In this document: positions 1 to 10,960 of the stretch, in pieces
Layout of the letters: each line of letters opens with the position of its first letter
Numbering within the stretch: position 1 is the stretch's first letter
Source: Arachnopeziza araneosa
Taxonomy: Eukaryota > Ascomycota > Leotiomycetes > Helotiales > Arachnopezizaceae
Assembly: GCA_003988855.1 (NCBI GenBank)
Contig: QYAI01000008.1
Coordinates: 248,001-312,000, forward strand
DNA: 64,000 nt
Reading direction: 5' to 3'
Position numbers and translations under genes: made by a program
Notes under the pieces: generated by a model
The model's database searches: none
What the model saw: the letters and a program-made list of their open reading frames with translations, nothing else
What the model was told of the DNA's origin: nothing

Positions 1-56
1 ATGGTGCGCCAGTTGTCATTCAGGGTGGCGTTTGATTGCTGCTGAAGCATGGACAT
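1..56 (-). CDS. First coding exon of a gene leaving the left edge (unidentified)
   Basis: On the minus strand an ATG at 56-54 opens a frame of 18 codons to the window edge; it begins MSMLQQQSNATLNDNW. Upstream on the same strand is leader-like sequence: a C/T-rich stretch from about 220 to 60, a likely leader donor (AACAG then GTGAGT) near 898, and a likely acceptor (TTTCCAG) near 143. This supports a gene whose leader starts near 1000 and whose coding part lies left of the window. The short Gln/Asn-rich start cannot be assigned to a family. A regulator with a long leader would fit the gene-poor upstream region, but that is inference. The visible coding part is too short to exclude chance. 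Confidence 0.4.
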   Translation of the reverse strand, partial: MSMLQQQSNATLNDNWRT

Positions 57-2089
57 TCTGGCGGAGTATCAGAGATGACTCTGAGGGATCTTGTCGAGGT
101 GGATGACGAGGTGTGAAGGAGCTGGTGGAGGGGTAGCTGGAAATGAGGTGGGGTGGGTGCCACGAGGTGGTGCCGTCTTGTCGAAGGCGTGTCACTCTGG
201 AAGGACAGATGACGTAAGAACAGAATCCTTATCTCACTCTCTTCTCGCGTTCGTTCCGTCTCGAAATCCCGACTCTTCCGTGGCTGTTTGCTGGCTGTTT
301 GCTGGCTCGTTGCTAGACAAATATTTCTCATTTCCTTGGTCCATTCTGCTCCTTCGCGGCGTCAAAATCCTTCGCTTAATCCGGCAGCCCGGTCGATCGA
401 AGGTGCAAAACTCTAGAGACATCCCACGCGCAAGCCTTCTCCTCCCATCCTTCACCCCCACTCCATTGCTTGAGGATTGCAGGCTTCCGACTGGTTGACC
501 CAGCACTCTGGGCAGCGGGCCCTTCTTTGCATATTCTAGAAAGCCAATCCTGCATGGGCGATCTCGTCGGCCCCTTTCGTTCATCGTGGGCCAGTCATTA
601 CCAGCTCCTGTTGGCCCCCCCCCCCAACCGTGATCCACTGCCATCTCCAGGATCTGTGGTTTCGAAACCCGGCACATTGGCTGCTTCTTTGGCATACGAA
701 GACTCATCTCAATGTCTTCAGCAAGTGAAGAGACAGAGACGTGGAACGGGGGGTTTGTGGTGGTGGCGCGGTAGTTGCTTTTGACTTTTGGACGGATGAG
801 GTGGGTCAGGATAAGAGGCGGAAGTCCCGGCATGGCGAGGGTGGGTTGTTGGGTCATCGAGAGTGTGGGATGAGCCGGGATACTGGGCGTAAATACTCAC
901 CTGTTTGGGAATGGGTTGAGATGGAAACGAGCCCCTTGCAGCCTCTGTTGCCCCCCCTTCTGATTGAAGGTGAGGTTTTTGAAGGGAGATAGATGGCTGA
1001 GATGAACGTTTCTGTTTGTTTGAGAGCTAGACCAGTTTCGTGACTCTCTATGAACTGTCACTTCAGAGGCTGGAGAGAAAATTTGGATTATCAGATGTGG
1101 AAAGTATTAAGTAATCTTATTATCTAAATCGCCTAGCTGTCTCTTTCTCATTCTCTGCAGAAGATCTCATACAAGTCTAAGTGGGTATATGACATCCTCT
1201 GCACCAAAGCCAAGCCCTGCCCTAGGATCCAGCCCTTTCATCTATCGAGGCAGGTACCCGCAAAGCCATCTCTCGCGACTGTCCTAAATAGACAGGAAGC
1301 GGCAACAGAATACAACCGTGTTGAAACCAACCAATCGCATCGGAAAACAATTTGAAGCAAAATCGCCATCTTTCCTTTCTCCTACAATATACAAGCGCAA
1401 GTGGGTGCCCGCGAGGTACAACCGCAACATGCTCCAAGGTAGCAAACAAGTGTAAAATGATCCCAAGAATATCAAGTCTATATGCGCTCCAAACCAAGCA
1501 GTACGATAACGATGATTCTTTTCCCAGCCGAAAACAAAGCAGCCCAATTTTTGCTCCCGATGATGAGTCCCATTTTTTGTAGCCAAAAGGAAAGAACATG
1601 ATGATACAAATCCCACACAAAGGAAACGCTCCCAAGGAAATGGAGGAAACAAATGGATAACAAGATTCCCATTATGCAGACCGATCTAGATGCAACGCCA
1701 TGAACGATGTATTCCCATCTGCTCGGACAACTGATGCTTCGAAGCCGCGCAGTCGAACCCGTCGTCTGGGCCTGATGCAAGGGCGGACACGACAGCGCAA
1801 GAGGTGTTTGTATTTTCCGGCCGAGGGCGACGAAGAAGCCGTCTCGACACTCTGCTCGCTGGCTCGGGAATGCAGACCGGGAATAAATAGAAATCGTCGC
1901 AAGTCGTCGGTATGATAATGTACAAGAAGCAAACAGGCTGGTGGGTATTAAAGGATTTCGATGCCAAAAACTGTATCTTGAGAAGAGTATCGTAAAAAGG
2001 GAGACGGAGGCAGTGTTTGCGACGAGGTAGAGCATCAGCTACCAACTCGTGCATATCGCATCGTCGACTGCAATGCATCGACGAGATTG
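57..2089. other. Leader and intergenic sequence, no other gene seen
   Basis: The segment holds the probable spliced leader of the left-edge gene (about 60-1000) and the presumed 3' part of the micropeptide transcript (about 1240-2089). Open frames of 100-190 codons overlap on both strands, but none has family resemblance or a consistent splice context. Confidence 0.4.
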
Positions 2090-2152
2090 TTATCTGGGCT
2101 TCGGTGGAGGAGGTTTGGGGACTCCTGTTGTGTCGTAGGCTCCACGACCCAT
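2090..2152 (-). CDS. Candidate 20-residue micropeptide in a spliced transcript
   Basis: Reading leftward, an ATG at 2152 in good context (CAACATGGG) encodes MGRGAYDTTGVPKPPPPKPR and stops at 2090. The sequence before it looks like a spliced leader: a C/T-rich start region near 2850-2750, a donor (ACC then GTGAGTC) near 2375-2369, a GCTGAC branch site, and an acceptor (CATCACAG) near 2221, followed by an A/C-rich leader. No longer frame with convincing codon use exists on this transcript; the overlapping 188-codon frame has no such support. The peptide is basic and proline-rich with no recognisable domain. It could be the product, an upstream ORF of a longer gene, or the first exon of a gene with further splicing. 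Confidence 0.4.
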   Translation of the reverse strand: MGRGAYDTTGVPKPPPPKPR

Positions 2153-4313
2153 GTTGCAAGATTGGAATTCTCTGGTAATCATCTTGAGATTTTTGTGAGG
2201 TTTTGAGTGTGGTGGAATCTGTGATGGCAAGAGCACACGTCAGCGAGGGCATCCTCTCAATATATATATTCGAAAATCAGTGTGGGAGTGGCGCCGGGAC
2301 TTGCGATTCGCAATCTCGTCTGCTCCCTCATAGGAGGGTATTTCTGTTTGCTGGGCAGGGGGGTGACTCACGGTGATTGCTTGCGTCGCGCAAGGCTGTG
2401 TGCTGCTCTCCCTATTTCAGGTACGGTGCAGGACGGTACTTCCGACTTGCCAAGTGTGCAGTGCTGCGCAAAAAAGAGTCAAGTCGCCAACAAGTTTTCT
2501 GGACCGGAGCGTAGGATGGAAGCGATCTGGAAAGGCAGAAGCTGGAAATGGGCGAGGTCTTATGGGGCAACAGCCTAAGATTAGGGTTGCTTTGACCAGC
2601 TGAGACTTTGCGACAGTGTCTGCGACGGGCCTCGGGAGCTGGGTCCTGGGTACCGGCTGGCTGTTGGGTCTTTGGTCTGAGAAAATGCTGATAGCCGAAA
2701 TGGCGTCTGGGAGTTTGTTCCGTGGAAGATTCTGTGCGTGAACTGCTGCCGGTAGAATGACCAGGGCGTGTGTGGTATAGAGTGCGTTCGTTCAGCGAGC
2801 GAGGTGTGAGTCGCAGGAGGAAGGGAGGGAGTGAACAGCACACGGCAGAGTCAGGAAGGTGTGAGGTAGGTGATCTGGGAAGAATCAGAAAGAAAAAGAT
2901 GCGTGTGAAGGGGGTTCCGGGCATGTCTTATACGAGCACTTGATTGCATGCCAGAACAGGGAGGCAGATCTCTCGTCTCCTGGAGGCTTGCTAGGGAGGC
3001 TTGATGATGAGAAGGATGCTTGACGGCCTCGCGGGACCAGGGGGGACGACGGCCGGAGAAAAAAAAAAAGACAAATCGAAATGAGCACACACGGGTTTGG
3101 GATTAACTCTTTTTAGTCGGTAGAGCCTGTTCACTCTTCGCTGCCTTCGTCCTTCTTTTCTGTAAGCTGAGCACAGGCTGGTCAAAGCAAGGCTGTTGGT
3201 GTGGACGAGTAACACGCTGGGGGCAAGTCGCAGCAACCCGAGTGATTGGGAGTGCTGGAAAAGGGAATAAATAATAGGGGGTGAGTGAAATGCACCAAAG
3301 GGAGAGAGGTCTGGAGAGGCGAGCCGCAGAGAGGCAGGTCATATTCGAAACCGGGGCATTTGGAAACATAGCAATCCTCAGATAAGTGCAAGGAAATAGC
3401 TCGTGTGCTATAATATGATGCAGAAGACACTTCTGACATCCTGGATGCCCCTGTCCAACGAGATGAGGTTGGCAGAGGATTTGCTCGAGAGAGCTGTTGG
3501 GCCATTCCTGCACTTGAGCGCTCCAGAACTTTCTCCTCGCCCATTACACAATCATCAGCATCTGTTCTGTCCTGGCGAGTCAAGCCAGCGCAGAGGCGAT
3601 GCCTGGTGCCCATCATCGCACCGCACCGCAATCGAGATGTGTATTTTTTTTTGGTTTTGATTTTGGCTTGTTTCTAAAAAGTTTGTGGGATTTCAGAAAA
3701 AAAAAATCCCCGAGGCCCTGCAGGGCGTTGGTTCCTGAATTATCCCAGTCGTGACATTGGAAATTGCCCAGGCAAATTTTGAATCCAACTGGTCCCAAAC
3801 CCTTTCGAGCAATTCCCGGTTCTTCGTGCTTGGAGCTGCTCTCTCAGGGCATTCGGTGGCAGCTCTGCAAAAGAAGATCAAGCGGTACCGGATGGGCTTC
3901 CTAGTCAAGGTCTTCCTCGCGGAGCGTTAGATTTCGAAGGTTTGGGGGAGACCAGGGGCGAGTGTTCCTGGAGCCACATGCAGTTTGGAGGAGAGCGAAA
4001 CATGGGTAAGACGGACAGCTGGGAACAAAGGCGTCGGCGCAAATCCACTTTCGAAGGTTTCCACGTCTCCAGCCACAATTCGAACGATGGTGCTGGGGAC
4101 GACGCGCCGACTCACCATGTTTCACCTGCTGGCGGGAGGCAAATCCCTTTCTGGCGAAGGTCAGAATCACAATCTGAGCGCAAGGCGGCGCCATCGACCC
4201 CGAAAGACGAATCTCCTTGTGCGGCTGCCGCCGCTATGCAAGCACTTTCGAGCGCGAACATATTGGCTCATTTAGGAAGCACATGTCGATTCTACGGCGG
4301 GATCCCTTTCATA

Positions 4314-4341
4314 TCTGTGACTGTGACTGTGACTGTGACTG
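4314..4341. repeat. Hexamer microsatellite (TGTGAC)n
   Basis: The hexamer TGTGAC is repeated about four times and runs into CTGTACCCGTACC. It lies in the gene-poor region. Confidence 0.85.
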
Positions 4342-4967
4342 TACCCGTACCCTATCGCAACTTGTCGATGAATACAAATTCCAGGTATTGGCCGAGTGAC
4401 GCTTTCTTCATGTGTGAGCATTCGGACGAGTGGCTGAGCTCGCCTCTGTATATCTTCCATTGGTGCAAGTACCGTCCCAAGGGACGAGTCATACCTCTAG
4501 GCAAGGAAGCTGTATCAGATTCAGTGGGAGTTGAGGAATCAGAAGTCGCTTTCAGGCGCCGGCATCTAGGCAATTCCTGATTACGTCGTATTCCATCAAG
4601 TGACTGATCCCATCCCGAATGCTTGTGTTGGATGGCTGATGAAATCTGCCTACCTAGCCAGAGGTGTTTGAGAGCATGGAAGCTTCAGGCTCTGGACGTT
4701 CGTCCGCGAGTCTGCTCCTCCCAGGTCATCGTCCAGACTGTTGGCCCATCCGGATTGGTGTTTGGGGCTATTGATCTTGGTGTACCGAACTTCACTGCTG
4801 GCTGCATGGAAGCAGCATGGCAGGCTGCATGCTGGAAGCTTTCCGGGTCACTCAGTCTCCTCCTCCCATCCGAATTTGGCTGCCTACCTGTACCGCATAC
4901 CCATGCCGTTCGAACAAACGCATCAGTTCTAGCGATCCACTTTACGGCTCCATATTCAACAGAGCCG

Positions 4968-5003
4968 GTCGCCAGTCGCCAGTCGCCAGTCGCCAGTCGC
5001 CAG
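4968..5003. repeat. Heptamer tandem repeat (GTCGCCA)x5
   Basis: The unit GTCGCCA occurs five times without interruption. A 7-nt period does not preserve a reading frame, which argues against coding here. Confidence 0.9.
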
Positions 5004-6352
5004 GCATCGTAGGCTATGAGTAAAATGGTCCCTGACAGTAGCGCGCCTCCACCATTCTGCGCGCACGATGATCGCTCTTGATGGCGGCTAGTGACAGTCG
5101 ATGCTGTCTCAGGAGGAGAGCACAGAGATGTCCACTTTTCTACACTTCGTGTCGCTGATCTGACGGTCAGCAAGACATTGATTGAGTGCGACGATGAAGA
5201 GGATGAACCGGTTACATGTGGAAAGGATGTTCGGTCTCGGCAGCAGGTCTTATTTGCTTCCTCGGGAGCTTTTTTAGGATTGTAGCACGGAGGACGGAGG
5301 AGTGACGAGGCACAACGGTTGTGATGGCTTCATCCAAGGACGGTCCTCTGGTTACCTTAGGCAAATTACGTAGCTCCGGCTATGATCAGATTTCCAGGTT
5401 CAAGCCCCGGATTATGACTCCGTTCGACGATGATGATGAGGTTGGTGATGATTTCTTGATTTGCTCGGCTCTGGCTGAAATCACGACTTGTTTTTTTCTC
5501 TCCATCAGTCGTCTCAACCACTGACTATCGGTGTGTCCTGGCTACACTGCAATGCACCGATTCATGCATCAAGAAGACTGCTTTTGGAACTCGCTACCCC
5601 TGAATGCACGAACCTAACCGCGGAAAGGCTCCCCGCCAGACGTCCAAAAATATGCAGCTATTCTGGGCCAGAGTTGTGCCTGCATCGGTGATGCATACAG
5701 TAGCACGAAGGGCTCGGTCTGTTACCTGGTCCGGAGGTACAGGCCGTTCTGTTGAATCTTTTTTTTTTTTTGGTGTTGCCTCTCGCATGAGACTTTTCAG
5801 CTCAATCGGAGTGAGCGACTCCGCCGGCGCAGCAATCAATCGGTGCTTCTTCGCTCCAGCTTCCTCTCTGGCTTGCCTACTCTCCGCATCGTCGTTACCA
5901 AGCCAGCGAGCTCTTTTACCGGTGGAGCGAAGCCTGTTTCCTCCAATGCCCGTTGCCCTTTTGGCCCTCCTTCGGGAAGCCGAACCATGCCGCCTGCCGG
6001 GCCTCCTCCCGTCCCTCAACCGTGGATCCTGGAAGTTCGCGTGGAAGACAGGAGACATGCGACAACGACCGGGCTTGAGGTACCAGTACCGTCCAGTCCC
6101 ACAGTTCGGAAGTATTTGTGGAGTCGGGCTGACAGAGAGACATCTCGCTTGTCTGACTCGCTGGCTTCGTTGAACCATGACCTCCTCCCTGACTGGGACC
6201 TTTCCCCACCCAAATCTCTATCCCGGATGCTTCAAAGCAGAAGCTCTGATGCAGACCAAGAGGGTCCATTTGGCTTCAGGAGCGCTGCCATGGCATCGGG
6301 CCGGCGTCCTGTGGAAATACGCTGGAATCCGCTGAAACATCCTGACCTTCAG

Positions 6353-6376
6353 GGCATGGCATGGCATGGCATGGCA
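6353..6376. repeat. Pentamer tandem repeat (GGCAT)n
   Basis: GGCAT is repeated about five times in non-coding sequence. Confidence 0.85.
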
Positions 6377-8574
6377 TCTTTTCACCTCAACTCATCTGGA
6401 GTGTGCACAAGCATGTCCAAGCGGCGGCCCCTTTGGCAACCTCGTTGAGTTCCCCTGGTCCGCTTCCACGTTGCTGCTGCATGAACCTCGTCGCCTAGCG
6501 ACCGTCTGTATCCACCCGCAGAGCCATTAGACTCCTTCTACGGGCCTTCTGGAGATCTTCCATGATTGACGCACGCGCAGCTACACTTTACACGAGAAGA
6601 ATTACTCTCCCCTGCTCACCTAGTCCACCACAATTTGGACACATGCCCAGTATGGTGTACCTCCGTACACGCTTCAGGGTTCCCCAACCTGTTCCTCACG
6701 GAGGATGCTGTCCTTCTAGCTTCCGAGTTTTGGAATGCGACAAAGCGATGAGAGCAATCTCCGCATACCTCCCGACCGGACGGGATCGACCTGTCCATGT
6801 TCTCACGAATGGACATGACTCGTCAGTGCATGACTGGATATCTTCCAATCCAGTCATCAGAAGGAGCGCAATACTTTTCAAACCTTCTCCGGGGACCGAA
6901 GCGTGCCATCGCTCAATCAGAACATGGGTTTGACTCAGTTCAGCCTCATGCAAAGAGCCGCGACCGTGTCGATTCTTGTGGGAGTAATTCACACCCGATT
7001 CGGGAAGGAGAGGGAGATTGACGAAAGATACTGGTGATTGTTGCCTAAGAAAAAGTGAAAAGATTGTTTTGGGAAGGTCCTTGTCTATTTTGTTTCCAGT
7101 ATTCTTGTTTCAGAGTCGGTCTCTTTCACCAGAGCGGCTGCTTGCACTGAATCATGTGAAGCTACATGACTTCGTATATATGGTCACGAGATTATTTTGA
7201 GAAGCCACAACAAAGTTTGAGGTATTCAGACAGGACAAGGCAGGTGGTGCCGCAATATGCTCCTCCCTATCATATACCAACCTTCTTTCCTTAATTGCTA
7301 ACCCTCCAGTGTCAGCTTCTACCTCTCTTCTATTCTCCCATCTTGCTGATAACACTCTTATCACACAACCCTTCACTTCAGATTTATCACCAGATCGTTG
7401 GTCACAATCACCCGGAATGGCACTAACTTGTGAGGGGATCTCTTCAACAGGCAAAATCCACACCTATGGATGTGCATAACATTCTGCTACGGTCCCACAC
7501 CCCAGCTGGAATTCAATCCCACAGCGCCCGCTGCTTGAGTTCTGCTGGTGACTTTGCTGTTTCACTCATCCGTCAGAGAGACCGAGGGTTAGGTTCTTTC
7601 GCATTGCTTGAACATGCCCATGCATTCTACTTAGGGCCAATATGTCGCCAATTCTTGGTGCCTACTCATCTGCTTGACTGCTTTGCGAAACATGTCGTAA
7701 ACAATCCATCACACCACGCGTTGTTCAAGCGGAGAGTTAAAACAGATCAGATAGTTCAACAAGATAACCTTCAGCTTCCCGTCGCAATGGACAAGCTGCC
7801 ATCCCAACGAGCTATGTTCGAGACTGCAGTACCTCAACTACGCTTACCAGTTCTCAAGCCATCATTCATGCCTCTTCAGCTGATAAAATAAATACCTGAT
7901 CTCTGAGGATGCCTTTGCTAAAGACTCATATCGATGAATCATCAATTTTACAATATGCAACAAAGTGGCAATATTGCCACAATATGATTCATAGACTTCA
8001 AGTCTATAGAATTAAGGCAGACATACGTGAGATAGAGATCGGTTGCCACGCCAGGCAGCTAGCTGTTGTAGGCGGCAAAAATGGGTGCATAATATCAACA
8101 TCTAGTAACAAGCATGTTGAGCCTTCCCTTTTCCTCCCCTTTCTAAGCTAGGTTATTCTACATTGTTTATATTCTTCGCTTAGCAAGACCAGGGAGATTT
8201 GAGAACAAACAATATGAGTTTCTAACTTGTACGTATATCTTGATAAGTCGTGATGTCCTTGTAGATTGCATAGACTATAAAGAAGGAATATCTGACCCTA
8301 GAGACACCCAAAAGCACTCGCTGTGGTGGCTAAAAGTGGCTTGCGCTTGCACGTGGACGTGGCTGGCATCTCTTTCCGAATTAGTAAAGGGAGGCGAGGT
8401 GAAGTTTATTGCCAATTTGTCCTTCCAGAAGCATGGAAGCAAGTGTAAATTATTTGGAAACAGGGCTTACATAGGGCAGACCATCAATGAAACACGCACA
8501 CGGCGAAACGTGCTTCTGTTGAGGGCGCGCGCAAGCGTCTGTTGCACATCGCGACTGCGGTAATTTCCCCAAGA

Positions 8575-8704
8575 GGGAGGTGTAGCCAGCCACCGGAGGA
8601 GGAAGGAGGATAGAGGAGGAGAAGGAGGAGGAGGTGGGCGTGGGCGTGGGTGGGAGGCGATGGAGGGAGCAAAGACGGTGCGCGGAGGGGGGTGGGGGCG
8701 GGAT
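8575..8704 (+). other. Purine-rich tract with G-quadruplex motif
   Basis: The plus strand is strongly purine-rich. At 8636-8654 four GGG runs are separated by loops of 3, 3 and 1 nt, the canonical intramolecular G-quadruplex pattern. A second G-dense run is at 8685-8702. The complementary minus strand is a C/T-rich tract of the kind that precedes fungal transcription starts, so it may mark the promoter of a leftward transcript. Confidence 0.6.
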
Positions 8705-9152
8705 TAGATGGCGATATGATGATATGGCATGTGGCGGTACAGTACAGTAGGATCATGACGGACGGAGAGCTTTAGGAAGGTCGGTCGCGAGGCTCGTAGG
8801 CTGATGTCGGGTTATTTGGCCCTTGGTCTTCTACGTATATTCACTCAAACATTCCATCCTCCGTCTCCTGTGCCAAGGCGAAGAAAGGCAGTTGCACCTA
8901 TCGATCCGACCGGCATGCCGAGGTAAGCCGAGCAGTGATTCCACGCCGCAAGTCCATAGAAGCGTTGATTCAGTAGAGCCAAAGTCACAAGCTTTTTCAC
9001 CATCCAACAGCCGCTAGCTACCATACTGTGATAAGTTTGTAAGAGAAAATCCGAATTAGATTAAGTATAGAGTTGGGATTCGCTTGGAGTAGGGATTCGC
9101 TTCCAGTGTTTTCTAATATACAATAGCTGCTGGATCACACAGTTTGATCTTC

Positions 9153-10489
9153 CTAAACAGCCTTCAGCTTCAGCAATTTCTCGGCATTCCGGTAAGCAAA
9201 CTTCTCCAAATCCTCCCCGCTCATCAACCCACTCTTCTTAACTTCCTCGAAGAATTCGAGTCCCTTCTCGTTCGACGAGAACGGATAATCTACACTGTAG
9301 AGGACACGATCAATTGTCGTCGTCTGCATCAAACAGGCCAATGGCGCAAGCGCAAACATGCCGCTAGTAGTCACCCAGACGTTGCTTGTCCAGACCGTCT
9401 GGAAATCTCGTTCTCTCTTTGCCCACCTCGCGGAACCGGTTACAATACGATCAAGTTGAAACGGCAGCAGCTCTCCCATATGACCGATTATGATCTTCAG
9501 CTTGGGCAAGCGATCGAATAGGCCACTAGCGAAGAGACGCAGGAAGTGGAGACCAGTCTCTGCATGCCAAGCCCAGCCGAATTGGCTCAAAGCTAAAGCA
9601 GTGAAATCACTATAGTTGCCTCTGTAATGATCCATCATGGACTCAGCAGCAAATGTGGGGTGAATATAGATAGGCACCTAGATTGGGATTTAGTGATGGA
9701 TGGTTCTGAGTGGCTCTCGAGCAAAAAAGGACGTCTAAGTTGAAATCTAATGAGAGACGCTCATTACTTACGTCCAGCTCTTGCGCTCTCTCAAAGACGG
9801 GCAAAAAGCGTTCTCCGTCGTAGAATTCGCCGTTCAGATGATTATCGACGAGAGTACCTACAAAACCATGTTCCTTAACGCAGCGAGAAAGTTCATCAGC
9901 TGCCTCGGCTGGATTGACCATTGGAATAGTGGCAAATCCCGCAAGCCTTTCTGTTAGGTCATAAGTATGGGATTCATCATGAATGATTTGTTGGCTGGAG
10001 AGCCAAGCTTTTAAATGTTTTCGACCATATACTGGTGCACCGAAATCAACGAGAATTGAGAGAGCTGGACTGACTGGGATGTTTGGCTATGGCAGCGGCC
10101 AGCTGGTCATTCGCCTCGCGGCATTGAGCGAGTGTGGCATCCCAAGGTGTGTGAGAGAGAACTTGCACAGACACATGTCCGTTGTCAAGATCGTGGATCC
10201 TCTCATCACCGAGCCCTTCCAATTTCGAAAGCAGAGTTGGAGGCACGCTGGAATATCAATTAGCGTCGTTTTTATGTCATTCGCTAGAAGGTGTTTGAAA
10301 GACATAGGCAATAAATTGAAAATGTATCAAGAGCCGATTTAGTATAAAAGTACAATTTCGGATAGTAAAAACCAGAGCCCGTGATTTCTGACATTGAACG
10401 GATTGGCACACATACGGAAGTTGGTTCTTGAAACTCGCACCCTCAACTCCCGATATGTAATGTTCTTCGAGCGTGATGAGTGGTAGCAT
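9153..10489 (-). CDS. Amidohydrolase-2 family metal-dependent decarboxylase
   Basis: This is a member of the ACMSD / 2,3-dihydroxybenzoate decarboxylase family (amidohydrolase 2), cytosolic enzymes that use a bound metal to decarboxylate aromatic acids. The model has four exons: 10489-10416, 10247-10075, 9950-9772 and 9677-9153, giving 316 residues, the usual length. The metal-site pattern is present: E-x-H at residues 8-10 (LEEHY), His148 (YIHP), His208 in GHMGE and Asp272 in SVDYPF. Introns of 168, 124 and 94 nt have GT-AG ends, and the joined frame reads through AGFATIPM and DNHLNGEFYD without gaps. The start is the ATG just before LPLITLEEHY; the upstream in-frame codon is TTG. The substrate is unknown. 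A related activity such as uracil-5-carboxylate decarboxylase cannot be excluded. It is head-to-tail with the AP-2 gene, with no functional link seen. Confidence 0.9.
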
Positions 10490-10960
10490 ATTAGACGTCT
10501 TCAAGGGTTAAATCTAGTCTATGGTATTTGGGAGCCAGATAAAATTGAAGAAGAAACAAGGGAAAGGCGTTGTGCTTGAGACGATTTTAATTGAGGGCAC
10601 ATTTACGTAATGGGATGTTCGGAATTAGAGCCTAAGCTCGTCCTTGGATCCGAAGCATATCCGGAGTTAAGCAAATCAGGAGAACGATAAGCAACGAGAA
10701 CATGCAAGAGAGAGGCACAGTCTTTTGAATTGTGCTCCCCCGCCTCATGACGTGTTGGCAAGTGATTACTTGGCTTACTCGCCGAGGTATTTAAAAGGAG
10801 AATCCAAGCTACCGATTGGAACAATAAGTTTTAATACGCAGACCAGGGGTGACATAACTTATGACTATTCAAAACACCAAGTAGGCTCCATTGAAATGCA
10901 GTACTCAACAAGAACGCTTCCTAAACAGTCATGATATGATTCTTTTCCACCTACTCTCGT
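10490..10960. other. Intergenic spacer between two minus-strand genes
   Basis: About 470 bp with no open frame of interest. It should contain the promoter of the amidohydrolase and the 3' UTR of the AP-2 gene. A weak 5S-rRNA-like stretch near 10660 was not accepted. Confidence 0.5.

Larger units (their letters stand above)
2153..9152. other. Seven-kilobase gene-poor region
   Basis: No recognisable protein gene is seen. Several frames of 60-200 codons overlap on both strands (for example 5594-6448), as expected of GC-rich non-coding sequence. C/T-rich minus-strand stretches near 2750-2900 and 8570-8710 look like fungal promoter or start regions of leftward transcripts. Tandem repeats occur at 4314-4341, 4968-5003 and 6353-6376. 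The block 7150-7890 is open on both strands, but I recognise no family in it. Confidence 0.5.

Noticed and set aside
1478..2252. Minus-strand open frames of 185 and 188 codons
   Set aside because: They overlap each other in different frames, lack family resemblance, and cross the probable leader and 3' UTR of the micropeptide transcript.
5391..5414. B-box-like GGTTCAAGCCCC with a partial T stem
   Set aside because: No A box, D arm or matching acceptor strand lies at the right distance upstream.
5594..6448. Overlapping open frames of about 190-200 codons on both strands
   Set aside because: Both strands are open at once in GC-rich sequence with poly-Phe and low-complexity stretches; no splice context and no recognisable domain.
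7152..7891. Open frames on both strands (103 and 153 codons)
   Set aside because: Protein-like in places, but neither strand gives a recognisable domain or splice-consistent model.
10618..10720. Weak 5S-rRNA-like stretch (GGAGTTAAGC)
   Set aside because: Only a short match; the flanking helices and termination signal of 5S rRNA are absent.
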